From CAYYJS01 sp964472315 (GTDB lineage: Bacteria; Verrucomicrobiota; Kiritimatiellia; UBA8416), in contig CAYYJS010000003.1 of assembly GCA_964472315.1 (NCBI GenBank), positions 52,504 through 116,503 of the forward strand: a DNA stretch of 64,000 nucleotides, given 5' to 3'. Below, piece by piece: positions 52,657 through 62,458 of the stretch. The stretch's first letter is position 1. The number at the start of each line of letters is the position of its first letter. The translations under genes and the position numbers were made by a program. The notes under the pieces were generated by a model that saw only the letters and a program-made list of their open reading frames with translations, made no database searches and was not told the origin of the DNA.

Positions 52657-54294
52657 TCATCGCGCGGAAGCCGGTTCCGCATCCCGCTCGGACCAGAGGC
52701 CGCGGGTGCGGAACAACAAGGCGGTTCCGGTTTCCGCCACTGGGGTGAGCGCATGACGCTCGGCGAAATGCCGCAGAAGTGAGTCCCGATCCGTGCCCGG
52801 TTCGGGCGACAGCATCGCCCAGTCCATGCGGTGCGTCCGGATCAGGTCCTCGATCGCTTCGAACGGTGTCTTGTGCGAGCAGAAAAGGAACGCGGGACTG
52901 ACTTCGAGATAGCAGGCCATGACGGCGCAAGGGAAGGCGGGAGGAATTCCCACCCAATGGTAGAAGGAACTGACGAGGATTCGGTCGGTGGCGCCAACGG
53001 TTCGGTTCAGCGCCCTCGCCGCATCGCGCGAGTGTCGGGCGCAACTCCACTGACCGGCGTCGGCGGTGCGCAACGCATCCTCGTAGTCCCGCCCCCACAT
53101 GTGCAAGAGGCAGGAAACCGCGATGACCGCGTAACCGAACCAGATGCCGACACGGACGGCACGTCCGGACAGCCCCGATGCGGCGCATGTCCAGGCGCGC
53201 ACGAGAGATTCAGTCCCCAGCGCTGCCATGGTCGCCCAGGCGGGCGATAGGACGATGACGATCCACGGCACTTTGTTGGGTAGCAGGCTCAACAGGAGGT
53301 ACGACGGTGCCAGCACGAACAGCGGCCATGCACGGCGCGCCGCATCGCCCGGCACCGGCGGGGTTTCCGCGGGGGGCCTCGGTCCGGCATAGCGACCCAG
53401 CCCCAGCAGGACCAGCGGCATAAGCACACCCAGATGCGCCGGGAGACGGGTCAGGTAGAAGTGCCAGGCATGCAGCCAATCCTCTTTGGCCGAGGCCGCC
53501 CACGTGAGATGGTGCAGGAGGTTGTCGCGAATGGCCTCGAACCATCCGGGATGAGCCCCGTCGACTGCCGCGGACTGGAGCGGACCGCGGACAATGGGCA
53601 GCACGATCAGATACCACCAGCCGGCGGTTAGAACCGTCGCCACGGCAAGCGCGACGAACTCGCGCGGCCGACGCGTTCCCGCCGCGCCCGCGCACCACAA
53701 CAGCACCGTGGCGACAAGGAAGAAGAACGCCGTCTCCTTGGAAAGAAAGGCGATGCCAAGGCAGACGCCGGCATACAGGCACCGCCCCGAGAACAACAGG
53801 AGCAGTGCGAGCAGGCCAAACGTTGTCGCTGTATGATCGCGTTTGATCCAGATATCGAAGAATACGGCGCCCGGCATGGCGGCAAGCAGGAAGATGGAGG
53901 CGATCGCGATGCGGTGACCGTACACCCGCCGGTTCAGCGCGAAAAGCAACAGCAGGTTGACCAACCCGACCGCGATGGCAAGCCACTCGACACGTGCCGC
54001 AAAACCCGGCGCGAGCGGCCGCACAAGCAGCATGAGCATACAGAACAGCGGTGGATGACGCCACAGCCAGAAGCTGCTGAAGTCGCCCCCGCCCGACGCC
54101 AAGGCACGCACGGTACAAAGGTTCATCGCCTCGTCCCAGGTGAGCAGGTGCGCCCCCCATCGCCCGCGCAACACCGCGAACACGACGGCGGAAAGCGACA
54201 CCCCCAGCAAGCACAGCCACCGTTGCCGACGTGAAGACGGGATGGTCTCACCTGGCGAACCGCACGAAACCGGCATTTTCATCGGCGTGACCAT
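52657..54294 (-). CDS. Membrane glycosyltransferase, GT39/PMT-like
   Basis: Polytopic membrane protein of about 545 residues with some ten or more helices. The external loop after helix 1 has TWDEAMNL, like the D-E motif of protein mannosyltransferase/ArnT-type enzymes, which use lipid-linked sugars. A RHPPLF motif follows. The last 150 residues are soluble and would face outside. The start is unsure: I use 54294; 54282 is another candidate and neither has a clear ribosome site. It lies 84 bases after the vWA gene and may end the same transcript. The acceptor (protein, lipid or polysaccharide) cannot be told. Confidence 0.8.
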   Translation of the reverse strand: MVTPMKMPVSCGSPGETIPSSRRQRWLCLLGVSLSAVVFAVLRGRWGAHLLTWDEAMNLCTVRALASGGGDFSSFWLWRHPPLFCMLMLLVRPLAPGFAARVEWLAIAVGLVNLLLLFALNRRVYGHRIAIASIFLLAAMPGAVFFDIWIKRDHTATTFGLLALLLLFSGRCLYAGVCLGIAFLSKETAFFFLVATVLLWCAGAAGTRRPREFVALAVATVLTAGWWYLIVLPIVRGPLQSAAVDGAHPGWFEAIRDNLLHHLTWAASAKEDWLHAWHFYLTRLPAHLGVLMPLVLLGLGRYAGPRPPAETPPVPGDAARRAWPLFVLAPSYLLLSLLPNKVPWIVIVLSPAWATMAALGTESLVRAWTCAASGLSGRAVRVGIWFGYAVIAVSCLLHMWGRDYEDALRTADAGQWSCARHSRDAARALNRTVGATDRILVSSFYHWVGIPPAFPCAVMACYLEVSPAFLFCSHKTPFEAIEDLIRTHRMDWAMLSPEPGTDRDSLLRHFAERHALTPVAETGTALLFRTRGLWSERDAEPASAR

Positions 54295-54378
54295 GCCAGA
54301 ATACGCCGACGAGAGCAAGACCACCCCACTCGTCAACCGCTGCGGTCCTCGCGCGCAGATGGCCTTTCTCGCGATCTC

Positions 54379-56172
54379 TCAGAACAGCGTCTTGCGGTAC
54401 GGGATGTCCTGATCGTAGGCGCGGGCCGTCGCCCGCAGCTCGTCGAGCACCCCCTTGTCGAAGTCGCGGGTGTATTGACCGATGAGGTGATAGATCTTCT
54501 GGCGGGCCCACGATTCGCGAATGTCGCGGTCGCCGGCCGCCGCCCCTTCGCCTTCCAGCGGCAGGTTGAAAACCATGTCGCACAATACCGTCCCGGCTTC
54601 ACCGACGGCTTGGAACACCACATTCGGCTGCCCCTTGCGGTAACGACCGTACAGCACGAGTGGCCGGTCGAGATAGAGGTTGCTGGTCTGCACCGGATAC
54701 ACTTCGCATGGGGCGTCCTGTCCGAAACGCAATTTCAGGTTTGCCAGCACCGGCCGCCGCACGCTGTCCACGATGCCCGTCAACGCCTGCGGGATATCCC
54801 ACCGCCCCTTGGTGACCGCGAATGCATCGCCGCGGTTGCAGTAACTGAGCAGGTCAAGCAGGTATTCGTTGGCGCCCAGCACCGTTCCCATCGCGAAAAC
54901 GGATAACCGGCCGTCGTTGACTTTGCTGAAGGAACCGATGATGTCCGAACTGTCGGTCAGGCCGGTGTTCGCCAGTCCGTCGGTGACAACCACGGCAATC
55001 ATCGGGCGTCCGCGTTCGCGGGGCAAAGCCAGCAAGTCCTTCATGGACGCATAGATATCGGTGTTGCCTCCCGCCTGCAGACCATCGATGAACCGTATCG
55101 CGTTGGTCAGTGTCGTCGCGCTCGGCGTCTGCCATTCGGCGAAACAGAACGTGGTGCGTTCCTTGAAGCCGGCGATATTGAAGCGGTCGTTCGGACCCAG
55201 GCGGTCGAGACATTGCACCAGCGCCTGCCGGCAGAAGTAGAGACGCTGTTCGGCCATGCTGGCGGAACAGTCCTGCACGAACACGATATCCTTCGGCAGT
55301 TCGGGCAACGCGTCCGCCCCGACCCGCTGCACCTCGATGCGAAAATACCCGTACCGGAGATCGCGCAGGCTGGTGTAGGTCGAGATGCTCGCCGTCAACA
55401 GGCGCTCGATCGGTCGCACGGGCGTGACGTCCCCCCGTGTCTCCTCGAAGAGCTCGCTTGATCCCCCCGGCCCCAGGGCTGCGATAACCGGTTCGGGAAC
55501 CCCTGTCGATGCCGGCACGTCGCCACCCACCGTCGCGGCGCCGATGTCCGCGCGACGGGGCGCAACCAGACGCGCTTCCGGCGCGCCCGAGGCTACCAGG
55601 CGCGTCACCAGTTCGCCCGACACGGGCATGGCCACATCCGGTGCGCGCTCGACACGTCCGACCACGGGCACGACCCTGCGCCCCGGTGGAACAACGCCGC
55701 TGTCCAGCGCCTGATCCTCCAACGCCAGGATGGCCTGCCGCGGTGCCCAAGCTTCGCGCTCGGGTATGGCACCGGCCGGCACGAGGCCGGCGTCGCCGCC
55801 CAGAATATCGCCGGCGGCCAGCGCGGGAGGCGCCAACCCAGCCTCCTCGACCGCCACGGCAACATCCTCGACCGCACGCGGCAGGACGAGTCCCGGCTCG
55901 CCGGTGGCCGTGCGCAGTTCGGACAGAATCCGATCCTGCGTGGCCGCATCGACCGGCGGCGATTCCTCGACGCGAAAGGCTTCATACCGCCGCGGTATGG
56001 GACGACGCGCGGCGTCCAGCGTCGTCGGCTCGATGCGCACATGCGAAACGACAAACACCGCGCCCCCGTGGAAGCACAACGAGATCAGCGCCGCCGCAAC
56101 GGCGGCAATGAGATGCCGGCTGCCGACGGACGGCATCCCCGGGTAGTCGTCGACTCTGTGCTCGTATACCAT
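54379..56172 (-). CDS. vWA-domain protein with a TonB-like N-terminal helix
   Basis: Protein of 597 residues. Residues about 20-43 are one membrane helix, with S31 and H35 in the order S-L-C-F-H-G; this matches the Ser-xxx-His motif in the TonB helix (SVCIHG), which contacts ExbB/ExbD. A long Pro/Ala/Gly-rich region (about 50-260) would cross the periplasm. The von Willebrand A domain (about 290-480) has an intact MIDAS: DCSAS at 301-305, T371 and D398 in VVTDG. The last 110 residues are beta-rich then helical. ExbB and ExbD are encoded just upstream. The TonB C-terminal domain is absent. The start is eight bases after the TPR gene stop. Confidence 0.85.
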   Translation of the reverse strand: MVYEHRVDDYPGMPSVGSRHLIAAVAAALISLCFHGGAVFVVSHVRIEPTTLDAARRPIPRRYEAFRVEESPPVDAATQDRILSELRTATGEPGLVLPRAVEDVAVAVEEAGLAPPALAAGDILGGDAGLVPAGAIPEREAWAPRQAILALEDQALDSGVVPPGRRVVPVVGRVERAPDVAMPVSGELVTRLVASGAPEARLVAPRRADIGAATVGGDVPASTGVPEPVIAALGPGGSSELFEETRGDVTPVRPIERLLTASISTYTSLRDLRYGYFRIEVQRVGADALPELPKDIVFVQDCSASMAEQRLYFCRQALVQCLDRLGPNDRFNIAGFKERTTFCFAEWQTPSATTLTNAIRFIDGLQAGGNTDIYASMKDLLALPRERGRPMIAVVVTDGLANTGLTDSSDIIGSFSKVNDGRLSVFAMGTVLGANEYLLDLLSYCNRGDAFAVTKGRWDIPQALTGIVDSVRRPVLANLKLRFGQDAPCEVYPVQTSNLYLDRPLVLYGRYRKGQPNVVFQAVGEAGTVLCDMVFNLPLEGEGAAAGDRDIRESWARQKIYHLIGQYTRDFDKGVLDELRATARAYDQDIPYRKTLF

Positions 56173-56179
56173 ATCGGCA

Positions 56180-58600
56180 TCAGCCCGGATTGGAGGTGGA
56201 GACGACCGCGGAGGGTTCCCGCCCAGCCGAAGTCGACGGGGGCCGTTCGCTGCGCGCACGCTCGGCCCACGTGCTGTCCGGATAGCGTTCCTGCAGCTCG
56301 GCGGCCGCGATCTCGGCATCCGAGGTCTGCCCGGCCTTCCCGAAAGCGGCGCTCGCCGCGTACAGGCTCCGCGGCACGAGTTCGGGGTCATCGAAGAGAA
56401 TCGCCACGCTCATGTAGTGCCGTGCGGCAACCGCCGGTTCGCCACGCCGGTCGGCGCATTGCCCGAGCCCGAGCAGCGCGCGCGCGCGCACCCCCAGCGT
56501 CGCGTCCGAGGACGCGCGTCGGGCGGCATCTTCGAACAGCGTGCCGGCCTCTTCCACCGCATCGCGCGCCAGCAGGATGTTCGCGAGGCTCAACGCCGCT
56601 TCGGCGCCATACGCTGTGGCAGCCTTCGTCTCCAGCGCCTTTCGGAAGGCCGCTTCGGCCTGCGCATCCCGCTTCTGCGCCTGTTCGGCCCGCCCCTCCA
56701 GCACCCAGCCCGCCTGCTGCCAGGCATCGGCCGGGCCGTTCTTGCGCAGCACCTGCGCGGCGCGGATCGCATCGCGCGGCTGTCCGTCTCGCTCGCAGAA
56801 CCCGGCGAGCCACTCCAACTGCGCCGGCGCGAATCGCGCTTCCATGTCGGTGCCCAGCAACCGTCGGAAGAGCGCCGCCGCCTCTTTGTCCTTGCCGAGT
56901 TTCTGTTGCACCACGGCCAGGCTGAACCGCGCCTCGCGCCCAAGGTCGTCGCGCGGGGCAAGGTCAACGGCGGTCCGCAGTTCGGATTCCGCATCCTGGA
57001 GCCGTTCCTCTCCGGCGAAGAGCATGCCGCGCCAATAGTGAATGTCCGCCGCAAACCGCCCCTTGGGATACGTCTTCGCCAAGTCGCCCAACGTCCGCAA
57101 CGCATCCGCCGGGCGCTCGATGCGGATTTCGCTCATGGCTTTCTGGTATAGCGATTCCTCGACAAACTCGCTGCCCGGATACTCGCGCACCACCCGGCCC
57201 CAATCGCGCGCGGCTTCACCGTGGGCGCCCGAATTCGCGAGGCAGACACCCGACGCGAACAACGCCTGCGCCGCCAGTTTGTCGTCGGCGAATTGCTCGA
57301 CGAGCGTGTTGTAGAAGCGCGAGGCTTCGCCATACACACCGCGCGACTGCAGATGGTACGCCAGACGGTAGGTCGCGTCACGGGAACGGTCGGAACGCGG
57401 CGCGCGCCGCAGGACCATGCGGTAGTACTGGATCGCTTCCTCGGCCTTGTTCATCGCCGAATAGCTCTCGGCCAGCAACCATTCGACGTCGCCCCGCATA
57501 TCGGAGTCCGCCGGGATGCGTTCGGCTTCGCGAACGGCATCCGCGTAGCGCTCCAAACGGTAGTAACTGAGCGCCAGTTCATAGCGTGCCGCGGCGGCGA
57601 AGCGGGACTCCGGATAGCGCGTGAGCAGGTCCCCGTAGGTGACAATGGCACGGTCGTGGTAGAGCAACTGACGCTCGCAGTTGGCCTTCAGGTATTGCCA
57701 CTCCGGCCGGTTCGTCAGAGCGGTCTCTTTCAGGGCGCCGTCAGCCAGGGCGAGCGACTCCGCATAGAGCCCCGCGTTGCAGGCCGCCCACGCCGCCTGC
57801 AGGCGCGCTTCGGCTGACCGCTCGTCCCGCGGGTACTCGTGCAGCAACCGCCTGTAACAGGCCGAACTGCGCTCGTAGTCACGCAGCCGGAAATGAATCT
57901 CCGCGGTCTGGAACAGCGCCTCCGCCGCGATCCGCGGCGTGCCCGGCCGCTTCAGAACCTGCTCGTAGGCCTCAACCGCCCGCGCCGCGCGATTCGTGGC
58001 TTCCACCGGATCGGTCGCCAGCATCCGCTGCCAGGCCGCACGCTGGATTTCGCCCTGCTTCATCAAGGCATACGGCTGGAACATCGATGCCGCATGCCGC
58101 TTGACCACAACCCCGAAAGCCGCTTCGGCTTCGCCCGGTCGATCCAGCGCCAACAGCGACTCGCCGAGGTAGTAGAAGCAGGCCGAGCCGATGCTTTCCG
58201 GCGGATTCTCGGCGAGGATGGCCTTGAAATGCTCGGTGGCCGCTTCGTGGTTCCCCGCTTCCACATAGAGCCGCGCCCGGCGGTACGCGGCGCGCAGGCG
58301 ATAAGCGCTCGCGGGGTACTCGACGAAAAGCTTATCGTACGCGCGGGCCGCCTCGACGGTCCGCGCCAGGTGCCGCAGCGATTCCGCCAGCCGAAAACAG
58401 GCCGCATCGTTCTCCTTCACGGCCGGGAAATCGCGCAGCAGGGCCTCATATTCCTTCAATGCCAGCTCGTGCATGCCGCGGCTGTGCAGACCATCCGCGA
58501 ACTGCATGCGCTCGGTGTACCGGCTGTTGTCAGCCGAAGCAACCGCCGCGGAGAACAGCAGGCCGCAGACTCCGAGGACCATCTGACGCGCCACAGCCAT
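56180..58600 (-). CDS. Secreted TPR-repeat protein
   Basis: Protein of 806 residues with a signal peptide (MVLGVCGLLFSAAVASA, cut near SADNS) and tetratricopeptide repeats along nearly the whole length. Clear units occur, for example LALKEYEALLRDFP, AARAYDKLFVEYPASA and EEAIQYYRMVLRRAP. It has the look of the periplasmic TPR proteins that accompany Tol/Exb systems (YbgF/CpoB-like), but is several times longer. A helical superhelix like this usually makes protein-protein contacts. The ATG at 58600 has GGAGGA about eight bases upstream. It is flanked by exbD and the vWA gene at gaps of 5-7 bases. Confidence 0.9.
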   Translation of the reverse strand: MAVARQMVLGVCGLLFSAAVASADNSRYTERMQFADGLHSRGMHELALKEYEALLRDFPAVKENDAACFRLAESLRHLARTVEAARAYDKLFVEYPASAYRLRAAYRRARLYVEAGNHEAATEHFKAILAENPPESIGSACFYYLGESLLALDRPGEAEAAFGVVVKRHAASMFQPYALMKQGEIQRAAWQRMLATDPVEATNRAARAVEAYEQVLKRPGTPRIAAEALFQTAEIHFRLRDYERSSACYRRLLHEYPRDERSAEARLQAAWAACNAGLYAESLALADGALKETALTNRPEWQYLKANCERQLLYHDRAIVTYGDLLTRYPESRFAAAARYELALSYYRLERYADAVREAERIPADSDMRGDVEWLLAESYSAMNKAEEAIQYYRMVLRRAPRSDRSRDATYRLAYHLQSRGVYGEASRFYNTLVEQFADDKLAAQALFASGVCLANSGAHGEAARDWGRVVREYPGSEFVEESLYQKAMSEIRIERPADALRTLGDLAKTYPKGRFAADIHYWRGMLFAGEERLQDAESELRTAVDLAPRDDLGREARFSLAVVQQKLGKDKEAAALFRRLLGTDMEARFAPAQLEWLAGFCERDGQPRDAIRAAQVLRKNGPADAWQQAGWVLEGRAEQAQKRDAQAEAAFRKALETKAATAYGAEAALSLANILLARDAVEEAGTLFEDAARRASSDATLGVRARALLGLGQCADRRGEPAVAARHYMSVAILFDDPELVPRSLYAASAAFGKAGQTSDAEIAAAELQERYPDSTWAERARSERPPSTSAGREPSAVVSTSNPG

Positions 58601-58605
58601 TGCCG

Positions 58606-59022
58606 CTAGTCCTCCGTCAGGCTCGTCGCGAACGAGATATTGCCGATCCCGCAAACGCGGCAGGAGTCGAGAACGCCGATGACGTGCTCGTAGTCCGTCT
58701 TCCTGTCCGCGCGGATGATGACCGGTTGGGCGTTATACAGGGCCGCGATACGGGCGAGCAGACGGCGCAGCCCGGCCTGGTCAAGTTCGCGCTTGTTGAC
58801 CACCAACACGCCGCTCTCCTTGATGTTGACGATGATCTCCGCCGGCAGCCGGTTCGGCATCTCGCCGGTCACCGCGACCGGCAGGGTAATGTCGATCTCG
58901 CTCTCCCACTGCGCGTAGATCTGGCTGGTCACGAAAAAACAGAGCAACAGGAACATGATGTCGATCATCGGGGCCAACTGGAACCCGGCACGCTCCGGCA
59001 CGGTCTTTCCCTTGAAATTCAT
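58606..59022 (-). CDS. exbD: ExbD/TolR-family biopolymer transport protein
   Basis: Proton-channel partner of 138 residues. One membrane helix (about 19-37) carries the essential aspartate D21 in the PMIDIMFLLLCFF segment, corresponding to D25 of E. coli ExbD. A periplasmic domain of about 95 residues follows. Its start overlaps the stop of exbB by four bases (ATGA), so stoichiometry is probably coupled. Family members cannot be named ExbD or TolR from sequence alone; the TonB-like gene two positions downstream favours ExbD. Confidence 0.94.
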   Translation of the reverse strand: MNFKGKTVPERAGFQLAPMIDIMFLLLCFFVTSQIYAQWESEIDITLPVAVTGEMPNRLPAEIIVNIKESGVLVVNKRELDQAGLRRLLARIAALYNAQPVIIRADRKTDYEHVIGVLDSCRVCGIGNISFATSLTED

Positions 59023-59783
59023 TTCACGCGTCTCCGTGCCAGCATCGCCGTGAAGATATCGGCTGCCGCGGCCTCGAGCATCGCCACGAGCTTGCCCGTG
59101 CGCCGCCGGAAGAACGCATAGAACATCATGGCCGGAATGGCGACGATCAGACCGATCGCGGTGGTCAACATCGCGTCGTTGACGCCGCCCGCCAGCTCGG
59201 CGGGGCGCACGACGGCAATCTGCGAGGATACTGAGTTGAACGCGATCATCATGCCGAGCACCGTGCCCAGCAAGCCGAGCATCGGCGAGACGACGGCAAT
59301 GTCCATCAGATACTGGATCTGCCCCTGGATGGACTCGGTCTGCCGCGCGCCCTCGGCTTCAACGGCGTCGCGCAGCAACATCGGATCCGCATCGGGCGCC
59401 GTGCCGATATGTTCAAGCCCGGTCAGCACGATCGCGGACAGCGGCGACGTCCGGAAGGAGCACAGCCGGCGCGCCTCGTCATAGCCGCCCGCCCGGACCT
59501 TCTCCAACAGTTCGCGTCGCAGGTTCTCCGGAACCACTTGTCCGCGCCGCAGCACGGCGAAAAAGTAGATGATCAACGCCATCGCCATAAATGAGAGCGC
59601 GCCTTGCACGCCGTAGATCACCATGATGCCCATGTCCATCATGCGCTTGAAAGGAATGCCGAACGGAGTCTCCGCTCCGCCGACCGCCGCGGCAACGGCA
59701 TCCCCCTGCCCGAACGCATGCACGGCCACGAACGCGGCGAGGCCCGACGCCACCAGAACACCGATCATTCCCGAACGCTTCAT
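59019..59783 (-). CDS. exbB: ExbB/TolQ/MotA-family proton channel protein
   Basis: Inner-membrane protein of 254 residues. An N-terminal hydrophobic segment (about 4-26) resembles a signal peptide and may be cleaved. Three further helices follow (about 50-75, 160-183 and 200-225). The conserved channel blocks are SPMLGLLGTVLGMM and LTTAIGLIVAIPAMM, which hold the threonines equivalent to T148 and T181 of E. coli ExbB. A cytoplasmic loop lies between helices. I use the ATG at 59783 with GAGGTG six bases upstream; a GTG at 59792 would overlap that site. Confidence 0.93.
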   Translation of the reverse strand: MKRSGMIGVLVASGLAAFVAVHAFGQGDAVAAAVGGAETPFGIPFKRMMDMGIMVIYGVQGALSFMAMALIIYFFAVLRRGQVVPENLRRELLEKVRAGGYDEARRLCSFRTSPLSAIVLTGLEHIGTAPDADPMLLRDAVEAEGARQTESIQGQIQYLMDIAVVSPMLGLLGTVLGMMIAFNSVSSQIAVVRPAELAGGVNDAMLTTAIGLIVAIPAMMFYAFFRRRTGKLVAMLEAAAADIFTAMLARRRVK

Positions 59784-59816
59784 AGCCTTCACCTCATCCT
59801 TGCATCATGATCCGAC

Positions 59817-61199
59817 TCAACCGGCCAGATCGGGGTAACGCACCCCGAGCAACCGTGAAAGGGCGACATTATATCGCCGACGCTGCCTGACGACCAAGCC
59901 AATTTCGTGCGATGCCCGGCGCATCAACCCATCCAGATCGAGCCCGGCGGGCGCCCCTTCGTGCACTTTCTTCGCAATCGCCGCATCGGGGTCCGCGCAC
60001 GCCAGCGTGTCAAGGTTGGCCTTCACGCGATCGTATGCGTCACGGAAGCTCACGCCCTGCGCCACGAGCTCCAGCGCTCGATCGGCCGCATAGACGCCGG
60101 CCGAGAACCCCGCGCGCAAACGATCCGGATGCACCTGGAGCCGCGCCATCACCAACGCCAACACCCGCACCGCTTCGGCGGTCACGTCCAGGCCCTCCAT
60201 GAACGGCTCCTTCGTCTCCTGCAAGTCCCGGCTGTAACCCGACGGCAAGCCCTTGAGCACGCCGGCCGTCCATCCCGCCAGTGCCAGCACCTTCGCCGAT
60301 CGCGCCCGCACGAGTTCGAAGACGTCGGGGTTGTTCTTCTGCGGCATGATGCTGCTGCCGGTGCAGTACTCGTGCGGCAGCGTGAAATAACCGAACTCGG
60401 GCATCATGTAGAGGATCATGTCCTCCGCCAGGCGCCCGACACTGAGCATCACCTGGGACGCGGCATTGAGAATGACGGACTCGCACTTGCCGCGCGCCGT
60501 GCTCGCGTACAGGACATTGTGGATGGGCGCCTCGAAGCCGAGCAGACGCGCCGTCAGAGCCCGGTCGATCGCCAGCGGCACGCCGTAGCCGGCCGCCGAC
60601 CCCAACGGACAACGATCGTTCATCGCGAACGCGCCCCGCAACAGCGCCAGATCGTCCAGCAGGCTCTCGGCATGCGCCGAGGCCCAGACACCGACCGAAC
60701 TCGGCATCGCCGGCTGAAGATGCGTGCGCCCGACCATGGGCGTCATCCGGTGCCGCCGTGCCACGCGCAACAGAACCCGCGCCAGTTCGCCGACATCCCC
60801 CATGAGATCGAAAAGCCGCACCTTGCCGTACAACCGCAGGTCGAGCGCCACCTGATCGTTGCGGCTGCGCGCCGTGTGAATGCGCCGGCCGAGGTCGCCG
60901 AGCTCGTTCGTGAGCGCCCGTTCGACCGCCAGATGCACATCCTGGTCGGCCGGAAGCACGCGGAAGCGCCCCGCCCGCGCCCGCCGGATCACCCCCAGCA
61001 ACGCGTCGATCACGGCCCGGCATTCGTCGGCGCTGAACAGCCGCGGCGACACCTTGAGCGCCGTCAGCATCGTCACATGCGCCGCCGACCCGAGGCAGTC
61101 CACCTCGATCAGGGCATGATCCAGCACGACATCCTTGCCGGCGGTGAAGGCCAGCACCTGGGGATGCACGCTTCCGACCATCGTCTTCCTTGCCGTCAT
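59817..61199 (-). CDS. argH: Argininosuccinate lyase, Bacteroidetes-type subfamily
   Basis: Fumarase-superfamily enzyme of 460 residues that cleaves argininosuccinate to arginine and fumarate. The superfamily signature GSSIMPQKNNPDVFELVRA is intact, and HTARSRNDQVALDLRLY and GRTHLQPAMP are typical. The middle block, GSAAGYGVPLAIDRAL, then YASTARGKCE in place of the DAVSDRD seen in most bacteria, follows the pattern of Bacteroidetes ArgH. The first 40 residues lack the usual MWGGRF opening. No other arginine gene is in the window. It overlaps the previous gene by four bases and lies 33 bases before exbB. Confidence 0.88.
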   Translation of the reverse strand: MTARKTMVGSVHPQVLAFTAGKDVVLDHALIEVDCLGSAAHVTMLTALKVSPRLFSADECRAVIDALLGVIRRARAGRFRVLPADQDVHLAVERALTNELGDLGRRIHTARSRNDQVALDLRLYGKVRLFDLMGDVGELARVLLRVARRHRMTPMVGRTHLQPAMPSSVGVWASAHAESLLDDLALLRGAFAMNDRCPLGSAAGYGVPLAIDRALTARLLGFEAPIHNVLYASTARGKCESVILNAASQVMLSVGRLAEDMILYMMPEFGYFTLPHEYCTGSSIMPQKNNPDVFELVRARSAKVLALAGWTAGVLKGLPSGYSRDLQETKEPFMEGLDVTAEAVRVLALVMARLQVHPDRLRAGFSAGVYAADRALELVAQGVSFRDAYDRVKANLDTLACADPDAAIAKKVHEGAPAGLDLDGLMRRASHEIGLVVRQRRRYNVALSRLLGVRYPDLAG

Positions 61200-62458
61200 G
61201 GTTGCCCCTCTTCCAATAGGCCCCCGGCCTGTTTCACACGCTCCCGCAGCAGGACGCCCGCCGCTTCGGCCGCACCCAACCGGCGGTGCAACGTCTCGTC
61301 GTCGTCGCCGTCCAGCATCCCCTGCAGGATGTCGCAGTACGCCTCGACCACGTCTTGCAGCGCCTTCGCCCGTCCGGTGCCCAGCATCCGCAGCCGCGCG
61401 ATCTTAACCCGCGCAAAACCGGGCACCCACGGTTCGTCCCGACGTCGGATCGCATCCGCCAGGCGCAACGGCGGCGAGGCATCGATATTCAGTGGAATAG
61501 CACAGCTTCCGGGATAAAGCAACAATTCCGCATGAAGCACGTCCAGCACGCGCTCGGATACGGCCCCCACATGGTGCACAACGCGGCGATGGCGCAGCAA
61601 CCACCGATCCCACGCTTCGTCGAGGTCCGCCCCCGCCCCGTCCGGCAACAGGCCGAACACCAGGTCCGCCGTCACCGGCGCGCCGCGCGCGATCCGGTCG
61701 AAGAGGGCGCGGAACCGGTTGGCGCGGCCTTGCGGCATGCTCAACCAGTAGACGAAGGCCCCCTGCCATGCACGAATCAGGACGGCATGATCCTCCGCCT
61801 TGGCGCGCACCAGCGTCGGCCGGCCGTCGAGCAGGGAGGCGATGGGGCCAAGCTGCCCCGCCTGCCAAGCCGTCAGAACGGTTTCCATCGCGGCGGCACG
61901 GTCGTCGATCGAGAGGTTACGCTCGAACCCGCCCACGAGCCACGCAGGGGCATCCAACGCGGCGCCCGGCCGTCCTCCGCCCAGGTGGACCCCCAGCACG
62001 GCGCGCGCCAGCGCCAGTCGGCCCTCGTCGACGTAGGCCGTCGCGTAGCCGGCGAAACGGATGCGTTGTTCGACGCGCCCCCCCACCCCAACCTGTTCGA
62101 CGGTCACGGGCGGCACACCCGACGGATCGTCGACCACCGTGACGCGCAACTCGCGCGCGGAAGCATCGAACGCCAGGCCGGTCACCTGTTCGCTCCGCCG
62201 CGCGAAATCGGCCAACCACCCCAGCAGCGTCAGATTCTCGACTCGATTGGAACCGACGACGGTCACGTTGGCGGCCGGGCTGCGCGCCACGCGCGAGGCG
62301 AGCTCGCCAAGTCTGTCGGCCAGCGCCGTGCGCGAGGGTTCCTCCGCCCCCCGACACAAGGGGGCAGACAGACACAACCACACGAGCCACGCGACGCGGG
62401 AAGGCGCAACCACACCGCATCGGAGCGCGCCGTGAAAACCAAAGCCAGGCTGAGTCAT
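61196..62458 (-). CDS. Secreted protein of unknown function, possible degenerate peptidase-MA-like
   Basis: Protein of 420 residues. A signal peptide (about 18-38, VAWLVWLCLSAPLCRGA) leads to a mainly alpha/beta mature domain. Near residue 155 a stretch DAPAWLVGGFERNLS resembles the WLxEG region of MA-family metallopeptidases, but the HExxH motif is absent, so any activity would be lost. The C-terminal third is helical and charged. The ATG overlaps the stop of the zinc-ribbon gene (TGATG), and its own end overlaps the argH start by four bases. Function not known. Confidence 0.7.
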   Translation of the reverse strand: MTQPGFGFHGALRCGVVAPSRVAWLVWLCLSAPLCRGAEEPSRTALADRLGELASRVARSPAANVTVVGSNRVENLTLLGWLADFARRSEQVTGLAFDASARELRVTVVDDPSGVPPVTVEQVGVGGRVEQRIRFAGYATAYVDEGRLALARAVLGVHLGGGRPGAALDAPAWLVGGFERNLSIDDRAAAMETVLTAWQAGQLGPIASLLDGRPTLVRAKAEDHAVLIRAWQGAFVYWLSMPQGRANRFRALFDRIARGAPVTADLVFGLLPDGAGADLDEAWDRWLLRHRRVVHHVGAVSERVLDVLHAELLLYPGSCAIPLNIDASPPLRLADAIRRRDEPWVPGFARVKIARLRMLGTGRAKALQDVVEAYCDILQGMLDGDDDETLHRRLGAAEAAGVLLRERVKQAGGLLEEGQP

